Shown one piece after another: positions 1 through 9,575 of a stretch of DNA of 64,000 nucleotides. Where the stretch lies: positions 118,147-182,146 of the forward strand of contig JBGFRO010000018.1 of NCBI GenBank assembly GCA_041695085.1, in the 5' to 3' direction. This DNA is from DYFT01 sp041695085 (lineage in GTDB: Bacteria; Bacteroidota; Ignavibacteria; UBA10030). A program made the position numbers and the translations under genes. The first letter of the stretch is position 1; every line of letters starts with the position of its first letter. The notes under the pieces were generated by a model. That model was given only the letters and a program-made list of their open reading frames with translations. It searched no databases and had not been told where the DNA came from.

Positions 1-700
1 TGCTTTCAATCGATCCCCCGCCATAATGGATAATTTGAGCCGATGGAGAGAAGAAGGTACGATATCCAAGCTTTCGAGCACGATAGCAGAGATCCACTTC
101 TTCAGTATACATGAAGTACGCCTCGTCGAACAAGCCGACGTTGTCGAACACCTCGCGTCGTATCATCATAAAAGCTCCTCTGACGAAATCGACCTCGCGA
201 ACTTCGTCATGATCGAAGTAGCTCATATAATACGCTCCAAAGATGGGACTACGTCGAAAGACGATGTAGAGGAATAAGCTCTCAGAGAAGAGATTCCAAA
301 CCGATGGAAAGCTCATACAAGAGGGCTGCAACGAACCATCTGCATTAAGAAGTTTGCAGCCAACAATTGATGCCTCCGGCTGAGCTTGCATGAATTCTAC
401 CGTCTTCTGAATCGCCCCATCGAGCACCTTCGTGTCGGAATTGAGCAACAGGATGTATCGACCGCGAGCGATGGGAATGGCCTGATTGTTCGCCGCAGCA
501 AATCCCCGATTCGACTCATTAACGATGAGGTGGACGTTCGGAAACTCACGCCTGATCATCGATACGCTGTCATCCGTCGAAGCATTATCCACAACAAAGA
601 TTTCGAACTCAATCCCCACTGTCTGCTCAAAGACGGACTGCAGGCAAGCTTGGAGCAGCTTTGCTGTGTTGAAATTGACAATGATGATAGAAAGGTCCAC
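1..700 (-). CDS. Family 2 glycosyltransferase (rhamnosyltransferase-like), 3' end outside window
   Basis: This is a GT-A fold glycosyltransferase that probably adds one sugar to the lipid-linked polysaccharide repeat at the inner face of the cytoplasmic membrane. It opens with the typical strand LSIIIVNFN, followed by the nucleotide-sugar segment FVVDNASTDDS, the NRGFAAANN loop and the metal-site segment LLLNSDTKV. Further on come VRGAFMMIRREVF and the acceptor-side EEVDLCYRARKLG, which resemble WbbL-type rhamnosyltransferases. It is the last visible gene of the minus-strand polysaccharide operon. The frame stays open to base 1, so the C-terminus is missing. The start is taken as GTG at 700, behind a GGAGG about 4 nt away; no ATG lies nearby. 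The sugar specificity cannot be read from sequence. Confidence 0.85.
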   Translation of the reverse strand, partial: MDLSIIIVNFNTAKLLQACLQSVFEQTVGIEFEIFVVDNASTDDSVSMIRREFPNVHLIVNESNRGFAAANNQAIPIARGRYILLLNSDTKVLDGAIQKTVEFMQAQPEASIVGCKLLNADGSLQPSCMSFPSVWNLFSESLFLYIVFRRSPIFGAYYMSYFDHDEVREVDFVRGAFMMIRREVFDNVGLFDEAYFMYTEEVDLCYRARKLGYRTFFSPSAQIIHYGGGSIES

Positions 701-721
701 ACCTCCTCCGGTCAGATCCGC

Positions 722-1324
722 TTAGTGAGGCAAGTCGGACTGTTTGATGCAGAGAATCGCCGACGACAGGCGCGGGACAACTCGCGTAATAGGTCCCAAC
801 GCGGTGGAGACGACACGCCGCGAACGGCCGAAGATCTTCAAGCCGCCAATGCCTTGAACATCGTACCCTCGTCGTCGAAAATCTCCAACGGTCCATGAGG
901 AGAGATGCTTCTGATAGGGATTCTCGTCGTACTCCGGTTGATGGAAAAACTCGTTCGGTGTGGTGACAATGACAACCGAAGAGATACGCTCGAGTTCGTC
1001 CAGAAGTTGGAGCCCTTCTTCTCTTGGGAGATGCTCGATGACTTCAATACAGGTTGCCACTTCAAATTCCTTGTCCCGAAACACCAAGGGAAACTCCCCG
1101 ATGTTTCGTTCCACGAGTTCATCATAAAAATGATGGAACCGACAAAACTCGAGTGAGGGCTGATAACCATCAACACCAACGAGCCTCGTGATCTTTCGAT
1201 AGATTCGACACAAAGCACCCACGATTCCTCTTCCGCATCCGATGTCGACAAGTGATCGCGCATGCAGGGGGATGCTGTCGAGAATCCTAGGCAAGGCTGG
1301 ATGTGTCCACGTGATATCAGACAT
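722..1324 (-). CDS. Class I SAM-dependent methyltransferase of the polysaccharide cluster
   Basis: A small Rossmann-fold methyltransferase of about 200 residues. The SAM-binding motif I LVDIGCGRGIVGAL lies near the N-terminus, an acidic VGVDGYQ follows strand 2, and the post-motif CIEVIEHLP marks the catalytic cleft edge. The later TTPNEFFHQP segment is common in sugar or cell-surface methyltransferases. It probably decorates a sugar or a lipid-linked intermediate of the neighbouring polysaccharide pathway, which is inferred from context. The ATG at 1324 is chosen because it overlaps the stop of the flippase gene by 8 bases, suggesting translational coupling. A longer frame to 1411 would lie inside the flippase gene. 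Confidence 0.8.
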   Translation of the reverse strand: MSDITWTHPALPRILDSIPLHARSLVDIGCGRGIVGALCRIYRKITRLVGVDGYQPSLEFCRFHHFYDELVERNIGEFPLVFRDKEFEVATCIEVIEHLPREEGLQLLDELERISSVVIVTTPNEFFHQPEYDENPYQKHLSSWTVGDFRRRGYDVQGIGGLKIFGRSRRVVSTALGPITRVVPRLSSAILCIKQSDLPH

Positions 1325-2882
1325 GTCTACTGATCTGTTTTGGAAGAAGTGAAGGGGAAAGATCGTGTAACACAGCTCGTATTGTCCCGTGATCCTCGGA
1401 GTCGAAGGCATATCTCCACGTTAAGAAGATGTAAGCCAGAACAATCAGAAGCGCAACGCCCACGGAGACGAGTTGATCCGATACGTTATTCCACCTCATC
1501 ACCAGAGGAGCAACGAAGCACGAGAAGATCATCACAGCGGAGATTGCGAGCCCGCGAAGAACATCCCGACCCAAGATGGCGCGGACACGCATTCTGGCGA
1601 TGCGGAGGCAAATCAACAGAAACACCGGGATCGTCCACAACATCCGCAAACACCATGCGAGGGCTGCACCAGTAATTCCCAGCTTGAGTACAAGAACAGA
1701 GGTCACTGCGATATAGATCGGCAGCTCGATTACCATGTACTTTGCCGCGACATCGGGCCTGCCGATCGCCTGCATAAGTGCAAATGGAACGTATCCGATT
1801 GCATTGAGCCAAACGGCGATGAGCAGTATGCTGAAGACCAGACCGCCCGCGCGTGCAAACTCTCCGCCAAGCCAGATTCTGAGAATATCCTCGGCAAATA
1901 TCAGGAGGATGGCCGTGAGAGGCGTCATCAGTGCCACAAGGTATTTCAGCGAGAGACTGAGACTTCGTTGTAGCCTTTCAGTCTTGCCGGTCGCAGAGAA
2001 AGTACTGAACGCCGGGAAGAGCACGCCAACCACCGCGGTCGGAACAACGAGAAGTTTTGAGGCAAATTCATACGGAGCCGCGTAGTAGGAGACAGCACTT
2101 ATCGAAACAACACTTCCAATGAGAAACCTGTCGAAATACGTAATAACAGGGCTAACGAGATTCGACACAGAAATCCATCCTCCATACGTGATCATCGTGC
2201 GCAACATATGAAGAGACGTTGAGAATTTCCGAAGCTCCGGGCAAACATGGAGATTCAGCAGAAGGAGAACCAAGAGCGCCGCGACTCTCAAGAGAACAAT
2301 GAGGAGAACGATGGCAGGTAATTGCAGCTCGAGTAATACTCCTGCTAGGCTCAAGATGTAGACTGCGAGAGCCGATGGAATTCTGATCAAGTTCACAAGA
2401 TCAAACCGTTGCCGCGCTTCCAATGCCCCTATAAGCGAAGTGGAAACCAGCATAAGCGGAACCGACAGCGCGAGGAGATAGAAGGTTTCCTTCGCTTCGG
2501 TAATCAAAGACGGTGCGACCGTGAGGATTCGTTCAACGAGAATGGGCGTGAAGACAATCAGTAGTACGGCTCCAAAAACCCCTAAGAAGAATTGAATAGT
2601 TGCAGAGGTCCAGACAATCGTCCCCACGTCATTAAGGCGGCGTTTTGCGAGCGCCTCGGCAGCATACTTTGTGGTCGCTCTGCCCAACCCTAAGTCGAAT
2701 ACCCCAAAGTATCCAAGAATGACCCACGCCAAGGAGAAGATTCCAAAGCGTTCCGATCCAAGACCGCGCACGATAAACGGAAGCACAAGGAGGGCAACCA
2801 GCAGTGGACTCGCCTGACCGAGCACGTTGTAGATTGAGTTGCGCGCCAACAGACGGCTACTGATGTTTTCCGATTGAATCAC
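1317..2882 (-). CDS. Polysaccharide flippase, Wzx-like (MOP superfamily)
   Basis: An integral membrane protein of 521 residues with roughly 12-14 hydrophobic segments, the usual size and layout of Wzx/RfbX flippases. The N-terminus (NSIYNVLGQASPLLVALLV, then FVVRGLG-type loop seen as FIVRGLGSERFG) matches the conserved start of the family, and FDLGLGRATTKYAAEAL is a typical loop after helix 2. Known members move undecaprenyl-linked oligosaccharide units across the inner membrane. It sits between the ligase/polymerase and the methyltransferase genes in the same direction. The start codon is GTG and no clear ribosome binding site is visible. The specific substrate is unknown. Confidence 0.85.
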   Translation of the reverse strand: MIQSENISSRLLARNSIYNVLGQASPLLVALLVLPFIVRGLGSERFGIFSLAWVILGYFGVFDLGLGRATTKYAAEALAKRRLNDVGTIVWTSATIQFFLGVFGAVLLIVFTPILVERILTVAPSLITEAKETFYLLALSVPLMLVSTSLIGALEARQRFDLVNLIRIPSALAVYILSLAGVLLELQLPAIVLLIVLLRVAALLVLLLLNLHVCPELRKFSTSLHMLRTMITYGGWISVSNLVSPVITYFDRFLIGSVVSISAVSYYAAPYEFASKLLVVPTAVVGVLFPAFSTFSATGKTERLQRSLSLSLKYLVALMTPLTAILLIFAEDILRIWLGGEFARAGGLVFSILLIAVWLNAIGYVPFALMQAIGRPDVAAKYMVIELPIYIAVTSVLVLKLGITGAALAWCLRMLWTIPVFLLICLRIARMRVRAILGRDVLRGLAISAVMIFSCFVAPLVMRWNNVSDQLVSVGVALLIVLAYIFLTWRYAFDSEDHGTIRAVLHDLSPSLLPKQISRHV

Positions 2883-2900
2883 GTGGATTGAAATCCTTGG

Positions 2901-4340
2901 CTAAACAGATGGAAATAAAGTACTGTTCTCAATAGGCACTTGGTCCGATTGGACTCGGGCAGCGATCGTCCCCCAGCACAAAACAATGATCAGTATCGAA
3001 TCGCGGGCATAGAACTGGGGGGAGGTTATGGAAATTTGGACCATCGCCACAAGGATTGCCACGGAAGCCAGCTGGTAGGGTCGAAGGGGAGAACGCCATT
3101 CCTCCCGTAAACGGTGAATCCCGGCGCGAATCTTCGAAAAATAAGCAACCAAAAAAATGAGGAGTCCGGCAATACCGAGTTTAAATAAGAAATAAAGATA
3201 CGCGTTGTGTGCATAAATGGTATGCTGCGTCGTCTTTCTGATAAGGCTGTGAAAGGCGTATTCACCCCCAAGTCCAACGCCCGTCAGGGGATTGGCAAGA
3301 ATTGCTTTCCAGATCGCTGCAGTCTCCGCCAAGCGATTCGCAACAGAGATATCCTGCGTTCCAGCCGCCGATGTGATGAAACGATAAGCAATTGTTGCCA
3401 GGAGAGAAGTGAGAATGTCATAGAAAAAAATGAGGAGGATGAGGCTGCTCAGAAGCAAAACGATGAGCACTATTGACAGCAATCTACGTCGTTCGTGGGA
3501 ACGGCCAAGGAAGAGAAGGACCACGCCTCCGAGAAGAGCACCGATCCAGAATCCACGTGCGAAGGTGAAGATCAGCGCCAGGGCAAAGAACGAGACCGCG
3601 AGTACCGATATCAACTGCGCGCGTACGGTTCGTGTGGTCATCCATAGAGCCCCGAACGCAAGTAGCAAAGACATGAAGATAGGAGCATACGAAGCCTGGC
3701 GCGCCCCAACAAGTTGCCAGTAAAACTCCGCAACCAGAGCACCGGATCGATATTGAATGAAATTTTGAATAGCAAGAGTCAAACCCAGCAGGAAAAACGC
3801 CCCATAGGCCAGCCGTCGACCTTGTGTGTCCGCCAGCATCTCCCGCATTGGGAAATAGAGCAAGAATGCCATCAGAACAATCCACTCCCGAAACCACATG
3901 TCCATCTTATTCCCGTACGCGAGAGCTGGAATGATCGAGACAGTAGCAAGCACGAGAAAGAGGAAGAGAGACCTGTCTCCGACCGTCGAAGTGAAGGCAT
4001 AGCCTCTCACCCAGCGGTCATAAAACCAGATCAGAAGGATGCCGAAGGAGTAGAATGCGAAACCGATCTCTGAAATCGAAACTCCTTCTGTCTTCTGGAA
4101 GAACAAGACTGCGTGACCGAGAATTGTGAGCGTCAGCCAGACATGCAGCGATGTAAGCGACCAATAGATGACGAGGAGTGCAACCGCCACGGAGGGCAGA
4201 AAGACAATTTCGCCTCCCAAAATCCAGGCAGAGATCACGAGAATCGGCACGACAACAAGAAGGAAGACCTCTTTTTTCGCGAACGGTACGGACGCTGGAT
4301 AAAAAACAGCGCCGCTCGTTGGGGATTGAACGTCGTTCAC
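2901..4340 (-). CDS. O-antigen ligase/polymerase family membrane protein (WaaL/Wzy-like)
   Basis: A 479-residue polytopic inner-membrane protein with about 12 transmembrane helices. A large periplasmic loop in the C-terminal third contains the family-typical GVGLGGEYAFHSL and YAHNAYLYFLFKLG segments. The H-N-x-Y/F motif after a long loop is characteristic of the Wzy_C/O-antigen ligase family. Such proteins either polymerise lipid-linked repeats or ligate them to an acceptor, and the two roles cannot be separated here. GTG at 4340 is used as start, with GAGG about 7 nt upstream. The next upstream gene, wzz-like, ends only 4 bases away, so the genes are co-transcribed. Confidence 0.8.
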   Translation of the reverse strand: MNDVQSPTSGAVFYPASVPFAKKEVFLLVVVPILVISAWILGGEIVFLPSVAVALLVIYWSLTSLHVWLTLTILGHAVLFFQKTEGVSISEIGFAFYSFGILLIWFYDRWVRGYAFTSTVGDRSLFLFLVLATVSIIPALAYGNKMDMWFREWIVLMAFLLYFPMREMLADTQGRRLAYGAFFLLGLTLAIQNFIQYRSGALVAEFYWQLVGARQASYAPIFMSLLLAFGALWMTTRTVRAQLISVLAVSFFALALIFTFARGFWIGALLGGVVLLFLGRSHERRRLLSIVLIVLLLSSLILLIFFYDILTSLLATIAYRFITSAAGTQDISVANRLAETAAIWKAILANPLTGVGLGGEYAFHSLIRKTTQHTIYAHNAYLYFLFKLGIAGLLIFLVAYFSKIRAGIHRLREEWRSPLRPYQLASVAILVAMVQISITSPQFYARDSILIIVLCWGTIAARVQSDQVPIENSTLFPSV

Positions 4341-4344
4341 CCTT

Positions 4345-5517
4345 TCACCTCTCGCTCTTCACCCGGAATACGTCACGCAGAACCTCATATCGCTCAGGCG
4401 CGTGTGTACGAAGCAACAGGACGCGTTCTCGAAACGCGTAGAATGTAAGCGTCAACAGCCCGGCGGAAAACATCGAAATCAAGACAATCAGCATGCGCTT
4501 GGGTCTCGCTTTCCGCTCGGCTGGAACAGCGCGGTCGAGCACAACAACAGACGGCACTTCCTTCTTCTCCTCAAAACGCGTCTGTTCATAGAGCGGAATC
4601 AATACCTCAAGGATCCTTGATTGGATGAGGATGTTACGGTAGAGACGGAAGTGCTCAAGGCCGAGATCCGGGAACAAGCCCAGCTTTTGGTTGAGAATCT
4701 GCAATTCCAGTTTTCTTCGCTCAAGCTCGGGATTCGTGGCACCCAGCGTCTGCGTCATAAACTGCACTTCCAACTCCTTCAGCGTTTTTTCTGCGTAGAG
4801 CTGAGCAACAGCCTTCGCGCTCCCCTGCACATCCTCCGGCACGGCAATCAAACCATGCTTTTTCTGGAATGTGGCGTACGCTTCTTCATACTTTTGGAGA
4901 CTATCTTTGATCTCCCGGACACTTCGCTCGAGGAAGGTTCGATATTTGCTCGTCGATTGGAGGTTCAAATCGTCGGTGATGGTATTCAACACCTCCACAT
5001 AATAATTCGCCATGTCCGCCGCGCGCTGCCGGTCGGTATCCAGCACGCTGATGCTGATATGACCTTCTTCCGCAATGTCGATTGTAACGTTGCTCTCCAG
5101 CTCTTTGATCGTCTTCTCCATCGAGGAATCCGAGATACCGTACACATCGACGAGGTTGAACTTACGAATCACCGCTTCTTTTGTGCTTCGACTTTCCAAA
5201 ATAGAAAGATAGCTGTACGCCGCGCCCCTTGCTCCGGCGAGTCCGCTTAATGAACGCAGCGGGGCAATCTCCCGGAGCGTCGAGGTGAGCGAGCCCAACG
5301 ACCCCAGCACGCCTGGCTCCTTTGGCGGTAACACGACAACAGTGCTTTCGTACCAAAGCGGAAGGAGGAAACTGATGACCGCGGAGAGGAGGGCAACCGT
5401 CCCGCAGCTGACCAGAAGAAATCGTTTTGCACGGGCGATGAGGGCGAGAAGCCAGAAGATCGTGGTTCCGGTAAGAACACCGTCAGTCGGTGTCGTGGAT
5501 GAGTTGTGGCTTGTCAT
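4345..5517 (-). CDS. Polysaccharide chain-length determinant (Wzz-type PCP)
   Basis: An inner-membrane polysaccharide co-polymerase of 390 residues. One N-terminal transmembrane helix (FLLVSCGTVALLSAVISFLL) is followed by the conserved YESTVVVLPP entry to the periplasmic domain. A long periplasmic region rich in coiled coil (about residues 150-330) precedes a second helix near residue 345 after the family-type RAVPAERKARPKR sequence. The cytoplasmic tail is short and carries no Walker-type tyrosine-kinase domain, unlike Wzc. It should set modal chain length together with the Wzy-like and Wza proteins encoded on either side. ATG at 5517 is the first in-frame start and fits the expected N-terminus. 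Confidence 0.87.
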   Translation of the reverse strand: MTSHNSSTTPTDGVLTGTTIFWLLALIARAKRFLLVSCGTVALLSAVISFLLPLWYESTVVVLPPKEPGVLGSLGSLTSTLREIAPLRSLSGLAGARGAAYSYLSILESRSTKEAVIRKFNLVDVYGISDSSMEKTIKELESNVTIDIAEEGHISISVLDTDRQRAADMANYYVEVLNTITDDLNLQSTSKYRTFLERSVREIKDSLQKYEEAYATFQKKHGLIAVPEDVQGSAKAVAQLYAEKTLKELEVQFMTQTLGATNPELERRKLELQILNQKLGLFPDLGLEHFRLYRNILIQSRILEVLIPLYEQTRFEEKKEVPSVVVLDRAVPAERKARPKRMLIVLISMFSAGLLTLTFYAFRERVLLLRTHAPERYEVLRDVFRVKSER

Positions 5518-5585
5518 AGGAGTGGTCTGTCAAAAGAGAGATGAGCGAATGTCCCCAGAATGAAAATCTCCCAGCACCTCGATGT

Positions 5586-7307
5586 TCATTTCGTGACTTG
5601 GATCGCGAGCACGATGGTCGTGCCCACCGCTGCGACGACAGAGGCAATATCGCGGATAATCTCAAAATAGTACCGCGCATCTCGCCGTGGTTCCTTTGGA
5701 ACCCATATCTGATCGCCGGGCTCCAACCTCGTTCGGTCAGGCATCATCCATTCCAGCGTCGATTTCTTGATCACTCTCACTTCATCATGGTCGGCGTATT
5801 CGGAAAATCCGCCGGCTCTCGCAATGTATTGCTCGACGCTTAAGTTCGGATCGTAAGGTAGAAAACCGGGTCGGGCAACCTGTCCATTGACTAACACCCC
5901 TTGATGACGCGAGGGGATGAAGATCACATCGCCCCCGTTCAAAAGGATATCCTCTGAAGTCATATTTTGCTCAACCAATGCGGAGACATTGACGCTCACA
6001 GGGTGATATCCTCCTTTGAACGACATGAAATAGTACAAGCTGTCGCCCAGAACGAAGTTTTGTGATCGAATATTCCGCGCAATGTCGATCTCGGGACCTA
6101 CGAATTTGCTCAGCTTCTCCGCCACCCGGAGGACAACGGCTCCTGTCAGCAAGGCGTCCTCTGTAAATCCGCCGGCATCTTTGATCACTTTGGAGAGCCT
6201 CGTCTTTCCGTGAGAGACAGGATAGTAACCTGGTGCCCTGACTTCGCCTTCGATGCGCACTCGGAAATCGCGCCGTTGGTCGAACCGCTCCCCGACGACG
6301 ATCCGATCACCCACTCGGAGTTTCATGTTTGAATTAGCTGAACCCGATGTAAGGTCGAGGAGGAATTCGTCATCTGGTTCTCCTTTCTCATTCATTCTAA
6401 AGAGTCGCACTGCTCGAGGATCAGCGTCGGGCATGAGTCCGCCAGCAATGAGCAGTGCGTCCGATACGCTGTCGGTCTCGACGTAGTCATAGACCCCCGG
6501 CGTATTCACCGCGCCATAGACGCCGATAAAATTCTTACCCACCACTTTGCGCGGGACGAACACGACATCCCCATCGAGGAGGAAAGGATTGTAGCGGTCC
6601 TCCCGAGTTGCGTAGAACTTTGGAATATCGACATGCAGAGTGTCTTTTCCGCGGAAGACCTTGATATTGCGAGTGGAAATCTCACCAAAAATCTCCATCA
6701 CCTGGTTCAATCGCGGATCATTGTAGATACTTTGCTGAATCGGCATCGAAGCTTCCTTTTCGGTCGTCGCCTGCACAGTAACGGTTGCAGCCGGCATGTA
6801 GACACGGCTGGCACTCACAACAACCCGCTCCACCCGGTCCGCAGGAGTTGCCTGGTACTGGCCCGGATTCAGAACATTGCCGGTAACAGTAACGAGGAAC
6901 GATCGAGGTCGAACGAGCGTCGTCGTAACTTCCCCCACCGGATATTTGACCTTGACCACCTGTTTGACCAATCGCTTCGCCTCGTCCAGCGTCTCCCCAG
7001 CAACTTTGAGAACTCCGACGGTCGGTATGATCAGGTTGCCTTCGGGCGTGACAGTCAAAGAAGAGGAGAAATTGACCGGCCCCCAAATGGCGACCGCCAA
7101 CATATCGGAGGGTCCGACTCGGTACTTCGCCGGATCGATAGGAGCTTCGAGTGGCGGCGTTGTCACACCAGCAGGCTGATTCGTTCGTCCTAAGATCTGC
7201 TCGAGGGCAGATTCCGCTTCGCGCCTTTCCGGAATCTGGCCGCTGGCCATTTGAACTGCAGCGGACACAATCAAACTGCAGAAGAAGATACGACGTTTGA
7301 CTTTCAT
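5586..7307 (-). CDS. Polysaccharide export protein with Poly_export and multiple SLBB domains (Wza-like)
   Basis: An exported outer-membrane-associated protein of 573 residues. A signal peptide (KRRIFFCSLIVSAAVQMASG) ends near residue 23. The Poly_export domain begins at YRVGPSDMLAVAIWGP, followed by repeated SLBB domains recognisable by GEVRAPGYYPV, GAVNTPGVYDY and GQVARPGFLPY, spaced through the protein. A C-terminal hydrophobic helix (SVVAAVGTTIVLAIQV) could span the outer membrane, as in Wza. The family forms the channel for polysaccharide export. The start at 7307 is preferred over an in-frame upstream codon because GGGAG lies 8 nt upstream and the signal peptide then begins correctly. 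Only one base separates it from wecB. Confidence 0.88.
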   Translation of the reverse strand: MKVKRRIFFCSLIVSAAVQMASGQIPERREAESALEQILGRTNQPAGVTTPPLEAPIDPAKYRVGPSDMLAVAIWGPVNFSSSLTVTPEGNLIIPTVGVLKVAGETLDEAKRLVKQVVKVKYPVGEVTTTLVRPRSFLVTVTGNVLNPGQYQATPADRVERVVVSASRVYMPAATVTVQATTEKEASMPIQQSIYNDPRLNQVMEIFGEISTRNIKVFRGKDTLHVDIPKFYATREDRYNPFLLDGDVVFVPRKVVGKNFIGVYGAVNTPGVYDYVETDSVSDALLIAGGLMPDADPRAVRLFRMNEKGEPDDEFLLDLTSGSANSNMKLRVGDRIVVGERFDQRRDFRVRIEGEVRAPGYYPVSHGKTRLSKVIKDAGGFTEDALLTGAVVLRVAEKLSKFVGPEIDIARNIRSQNFVLGDSLYYFMSFKGGYHPVSVNVSALVEQNMTSEDILLNGGDVIFIPSRHQGVLVNGQVARPGFLPYDPNLSVEQYIARAGGFSEYADHDEVRVIKKSTLEWMMPDRTRLEPGDQIWVPKEPRRDARYYFEIIRDIASVVAAVGTTIVLAIQVTK

Positions 7308-7308
7308 T

Positions 7309-8418
7309 CTATGATCTCCCAATAAGATGCTCAGAAAGGACGGATGCAATCCGCTCCGCCGTCTTCCCATCCCACAACTCCGGAATGCGACCCTGCTTCC
7401 CCTTCCCCTCGAACACTTCGAAGCTTTTTCGCACGATCAAGTCCACATCCAGTCTGCACAGTTGATTCGTACCGACCTCCACCGTTATCGGTCGCTCGGT
7501 GTTTTCACGCAGCGTGAGGCAGGGAATTTGCAGGAACGTCGTCTCCTCCTGAATTCCTCCCGAATCCGTCAAGACGAGTTGAGCGTGATCCATCAGACAA
7601 AGAAAATCGAGATACCCGATCGGATCAGTTATGTTGAGGTTCTGAATCTTCTCAACCCGCTCTCGCAGCCCATGTTCCTCTATTCGTTTCTTCGTCCGAG
7701 GATGGACGGGAAAGAGTATTGTCGTTGAATCGGCGATCCGTTCGAAGATTACCAAGATCCGCTCCAAGCTTTCCTTCTCGTCGACGTTGCTCGGACGATG
7801 AAGGGTCACAAGCGTGTAGCCTCTTTTTCTCAACCCGAATCGTTGGAGGGCGTCAGACCTTTTCGCCTTCTTACGATGCAGCATCAACGAATCGATCATG
7901 ATGTTGCCGACATGAAAGATCTTTCTCTCGTCAATCCCTTCTCGTTGCAGATTGACCACACCGCTCGGTTCACTGACGAAGAGATAGTCGGCAATGGCAT
8001 CCGTCAGGAGCCGGTTGATCTCCTCCGGCATAGTACGGTCGAAACTTCTCAGCCCCGCCTCCACGTGTGCGACCGGAATTCCCATCTTCGCGCTCGTGAG
8101 GCTACAAGCAATGGTCGAATTCACATCCCCTACTACAATCACAAGATCGGGGCGGAGTTGGTGAAGGACCTTTTCAAACTCGACCATGATCCGGGCTGTC
8201 TGTTCTGCGTGTGTGCCCGAACCGACACCGAGATAGAAATCGGGATGCGGAAGCTCTAAGTCATCAAAGAACACTTTCGACATCCCATCGTCATAATGCT
8301 GGCCTGTGTGGACGATGAGATGTCGAATCGTATCGCTCAGTGCCCGAAAGGCTTTGTGGAGGGGAGCCACTTTCATGAAATTCGGCCGGGCTCCGACGAC
8401 ACTCACAATCGTTCTCAA
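7309..8418 (-). CDS. wecB: UDP-N-acetylglucosamine 2-epimerase (non-hydrolysing)
   Basis: A cytoplasmic enzyme of 369 residues that interconverts UDP-GlcNAc and UDP-ManNAc, providing a precursor for surface glycans. The N-terminal VVGARPNFMKVAPL is the diagnostic family start. HTGQHYDDGMSKVFFDDL, HVEAGLRSFDRTMPEEINR (UDP-binding) and the late TDSGGIQEE motif with LRENTERP are all intact. Length is normal for the family. The start is TTG at 8418, giving the canonical N-terminus. It lies between wza-like and rmlB genes, consistent with an operon making an amino-sugar-containing polysaccharide. Confidence 0.93.
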   Translation of the reverse strand: MRTIVSVVGARPNFMKVAPLHKAFRALSDTIRHLIVHTGQHYDDGMSKVFFDDLELPHPDFYLGVGSGTHAEQTARIMVEFEKVLHQLRPDLVIVVGDVNSTIACSLTSAKMGIPVAHVEAGLRSFDRTMPEEINRLLTDAIADYLFVSEPSGVVNLQREGIDERKIFHVGNIMIDSLMLHRKKAKRSDALQRFGLRKRGYTLVTLHRPSNVDEKESLERILVIFERIADSTTILFPVHPRTKKRIEEHGLRERVEKIQNLNITDPIGYLDFLCLMDHAQLVLTDSGGIQEETTFLQIPCLTLRENTERPITVEVGTNQLCRLDVDLIVRKSFEVFEGKGKQGRIPELWDGKTAERIASVLSEHLIGRS

Positions 8419-8525
8419 ATCAGCTCGCTAACCTTCTGATTTCTTGCTGCAAACACATCCGGTTATTTCGTTCGGCAAGGATGATCGCCCCTCGCGCATT
8501 CTTCCCTGACAATCTTTCTGCCGCT

Positions 8526-9536
8526 TTACCTCTCCTCATACATCTTCCTGTAATACTCCTGATACTCTCTGCTCAGGATCCGTTTCCACCACATTTCATG
8601 TGATTGATACCAACGGATCGTCTCGGCCAGACCCGCTTCAAACGTATGCGACGGTCGCCAACCGAGTTCCTTCTGGATCTTGGATGAATCAATGGCATAC
8701 CGGCGATCGTGTCCGGGTCGGTCTTTCACAAATGTGATGAGCGATTCGGGCTTACCGAGTTGATCCAGAATTTGCTTGACGACATCCAAGTTCCGGCACT
8801 CCGAGTTTCCACCGATATTGTACACCTCCCCGAGCCGGCCGTAATGAAGAACAAGGTCAATGGCCGAGCAGTGATCCTCCACGTGCAGCCAGTCCCGCAC
8901 ATTCCCACCGTCCCCGTACACGGGCAAGGGCTTGTCATGCAACGCGTTGAGAATCATCAAGGGAATAAGTTTCTCCGGAAACTGATAGGGTCCGTAATTG
9001 TTCGAGCAGCGCGTAATCAAGACCGGCAATCCAAACGTGTGCCGATAGGCTAACACCAGCAGATCGGCGGAAGCTTTACTGGCTGCGTATGGACTGTTCG
9101 GATGCAGCGGCGTGCTCTCCGTAAACTTGCCATCTTCTCCCAGCGAACCATAGACCTCATCTGTGGAAACCTGAATGAACCGCTTGATCCCCTTCTGCTT
9201 CACAAGATCCAACAGAACGCCGGTCCCCACGACGTTTGTCTGGATGAACTCCGACGCCCCCATGATGCTCCGATCGACGTGCGACTCCGCAGCAAAGTTT
9301 ACGATCACCTCGATGCCATGTCGGTCAACAATTCTCTGCACATCATCAGCGTTACAGATGTCGGCGTGCTCGAACACGTAACGCGGATTCGATTCCGCCT
9401 CTTCCAGGTTTTCGAGATTCCCCGCATAAGTGAGTTTATCGAGGTTCACCACGCGGTAGTTCGGATGCACCTTCAGCATGTAGTGCACGAAGTTGCTCCC
9501 GATAAAACCTGCTCCACCTGTGACAAGTATGTTCAT
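8526..9536 (-). CDS. rfbB: dTDP-glucose 4,6-dehydratase
   Basis: An extended short-chain dehydrogenase of 336 residues that converts dTDP-glucose to dTDP-4-keto-6-deoxyglucose in the cytoplasm. The glycine-rich TGGAGFIGSNFV lies at the very start, STDEVYG contains the catalytic T-D-E triad, and SPYAASKASAD supplies the YxxxK pair. NNYGPYQFPEKLIP and VRDWLHVEDH are typical of RmlB. ATG at 9536 is chosen because it places the Rossmann motif at residue 6 as in homologues. An in-frame ATG at 9572 would add 12 residues, but its SD-like GAGG is only 1 nt away. An RmlC-like gene precedes it; no rmlA or rmlD lies in the window. Confidence 0.93.
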   Translation of the reverse strand: MNILVTGGAGFIGSNFVHYMLKVHPNYRVVNLDKLTYAGNLENLEEAESNPRYVFEHADICNADDVQRIVDRHGIEVIVNFAAESHVDRSIMGASEFIQTNVVGTGVLLDLVKQKGIKRFIQVSTDEVYGSLGEDGKFTESTPLHPNSPYAASKASADLLVLAYRHTFGLPVLITRCSNNYGPYQFPEKLIPLMILNALHDKPLPVYGDGGNVRDWLHVEDHCSAIDLVLHYGRLGEVYNIGGNSECRNLDVVKQILDQLGKPESLITFVKDRPGHDRRYAIDSSKIQKELGWRPSHTFEAGLAETIRWYQSHEMWWKRILSREYQEYYRKMYEER

Positions 9537-9575
9537 GCGATGTTCAGCCTCGGCATTCGAAGGATCGTCCATTCC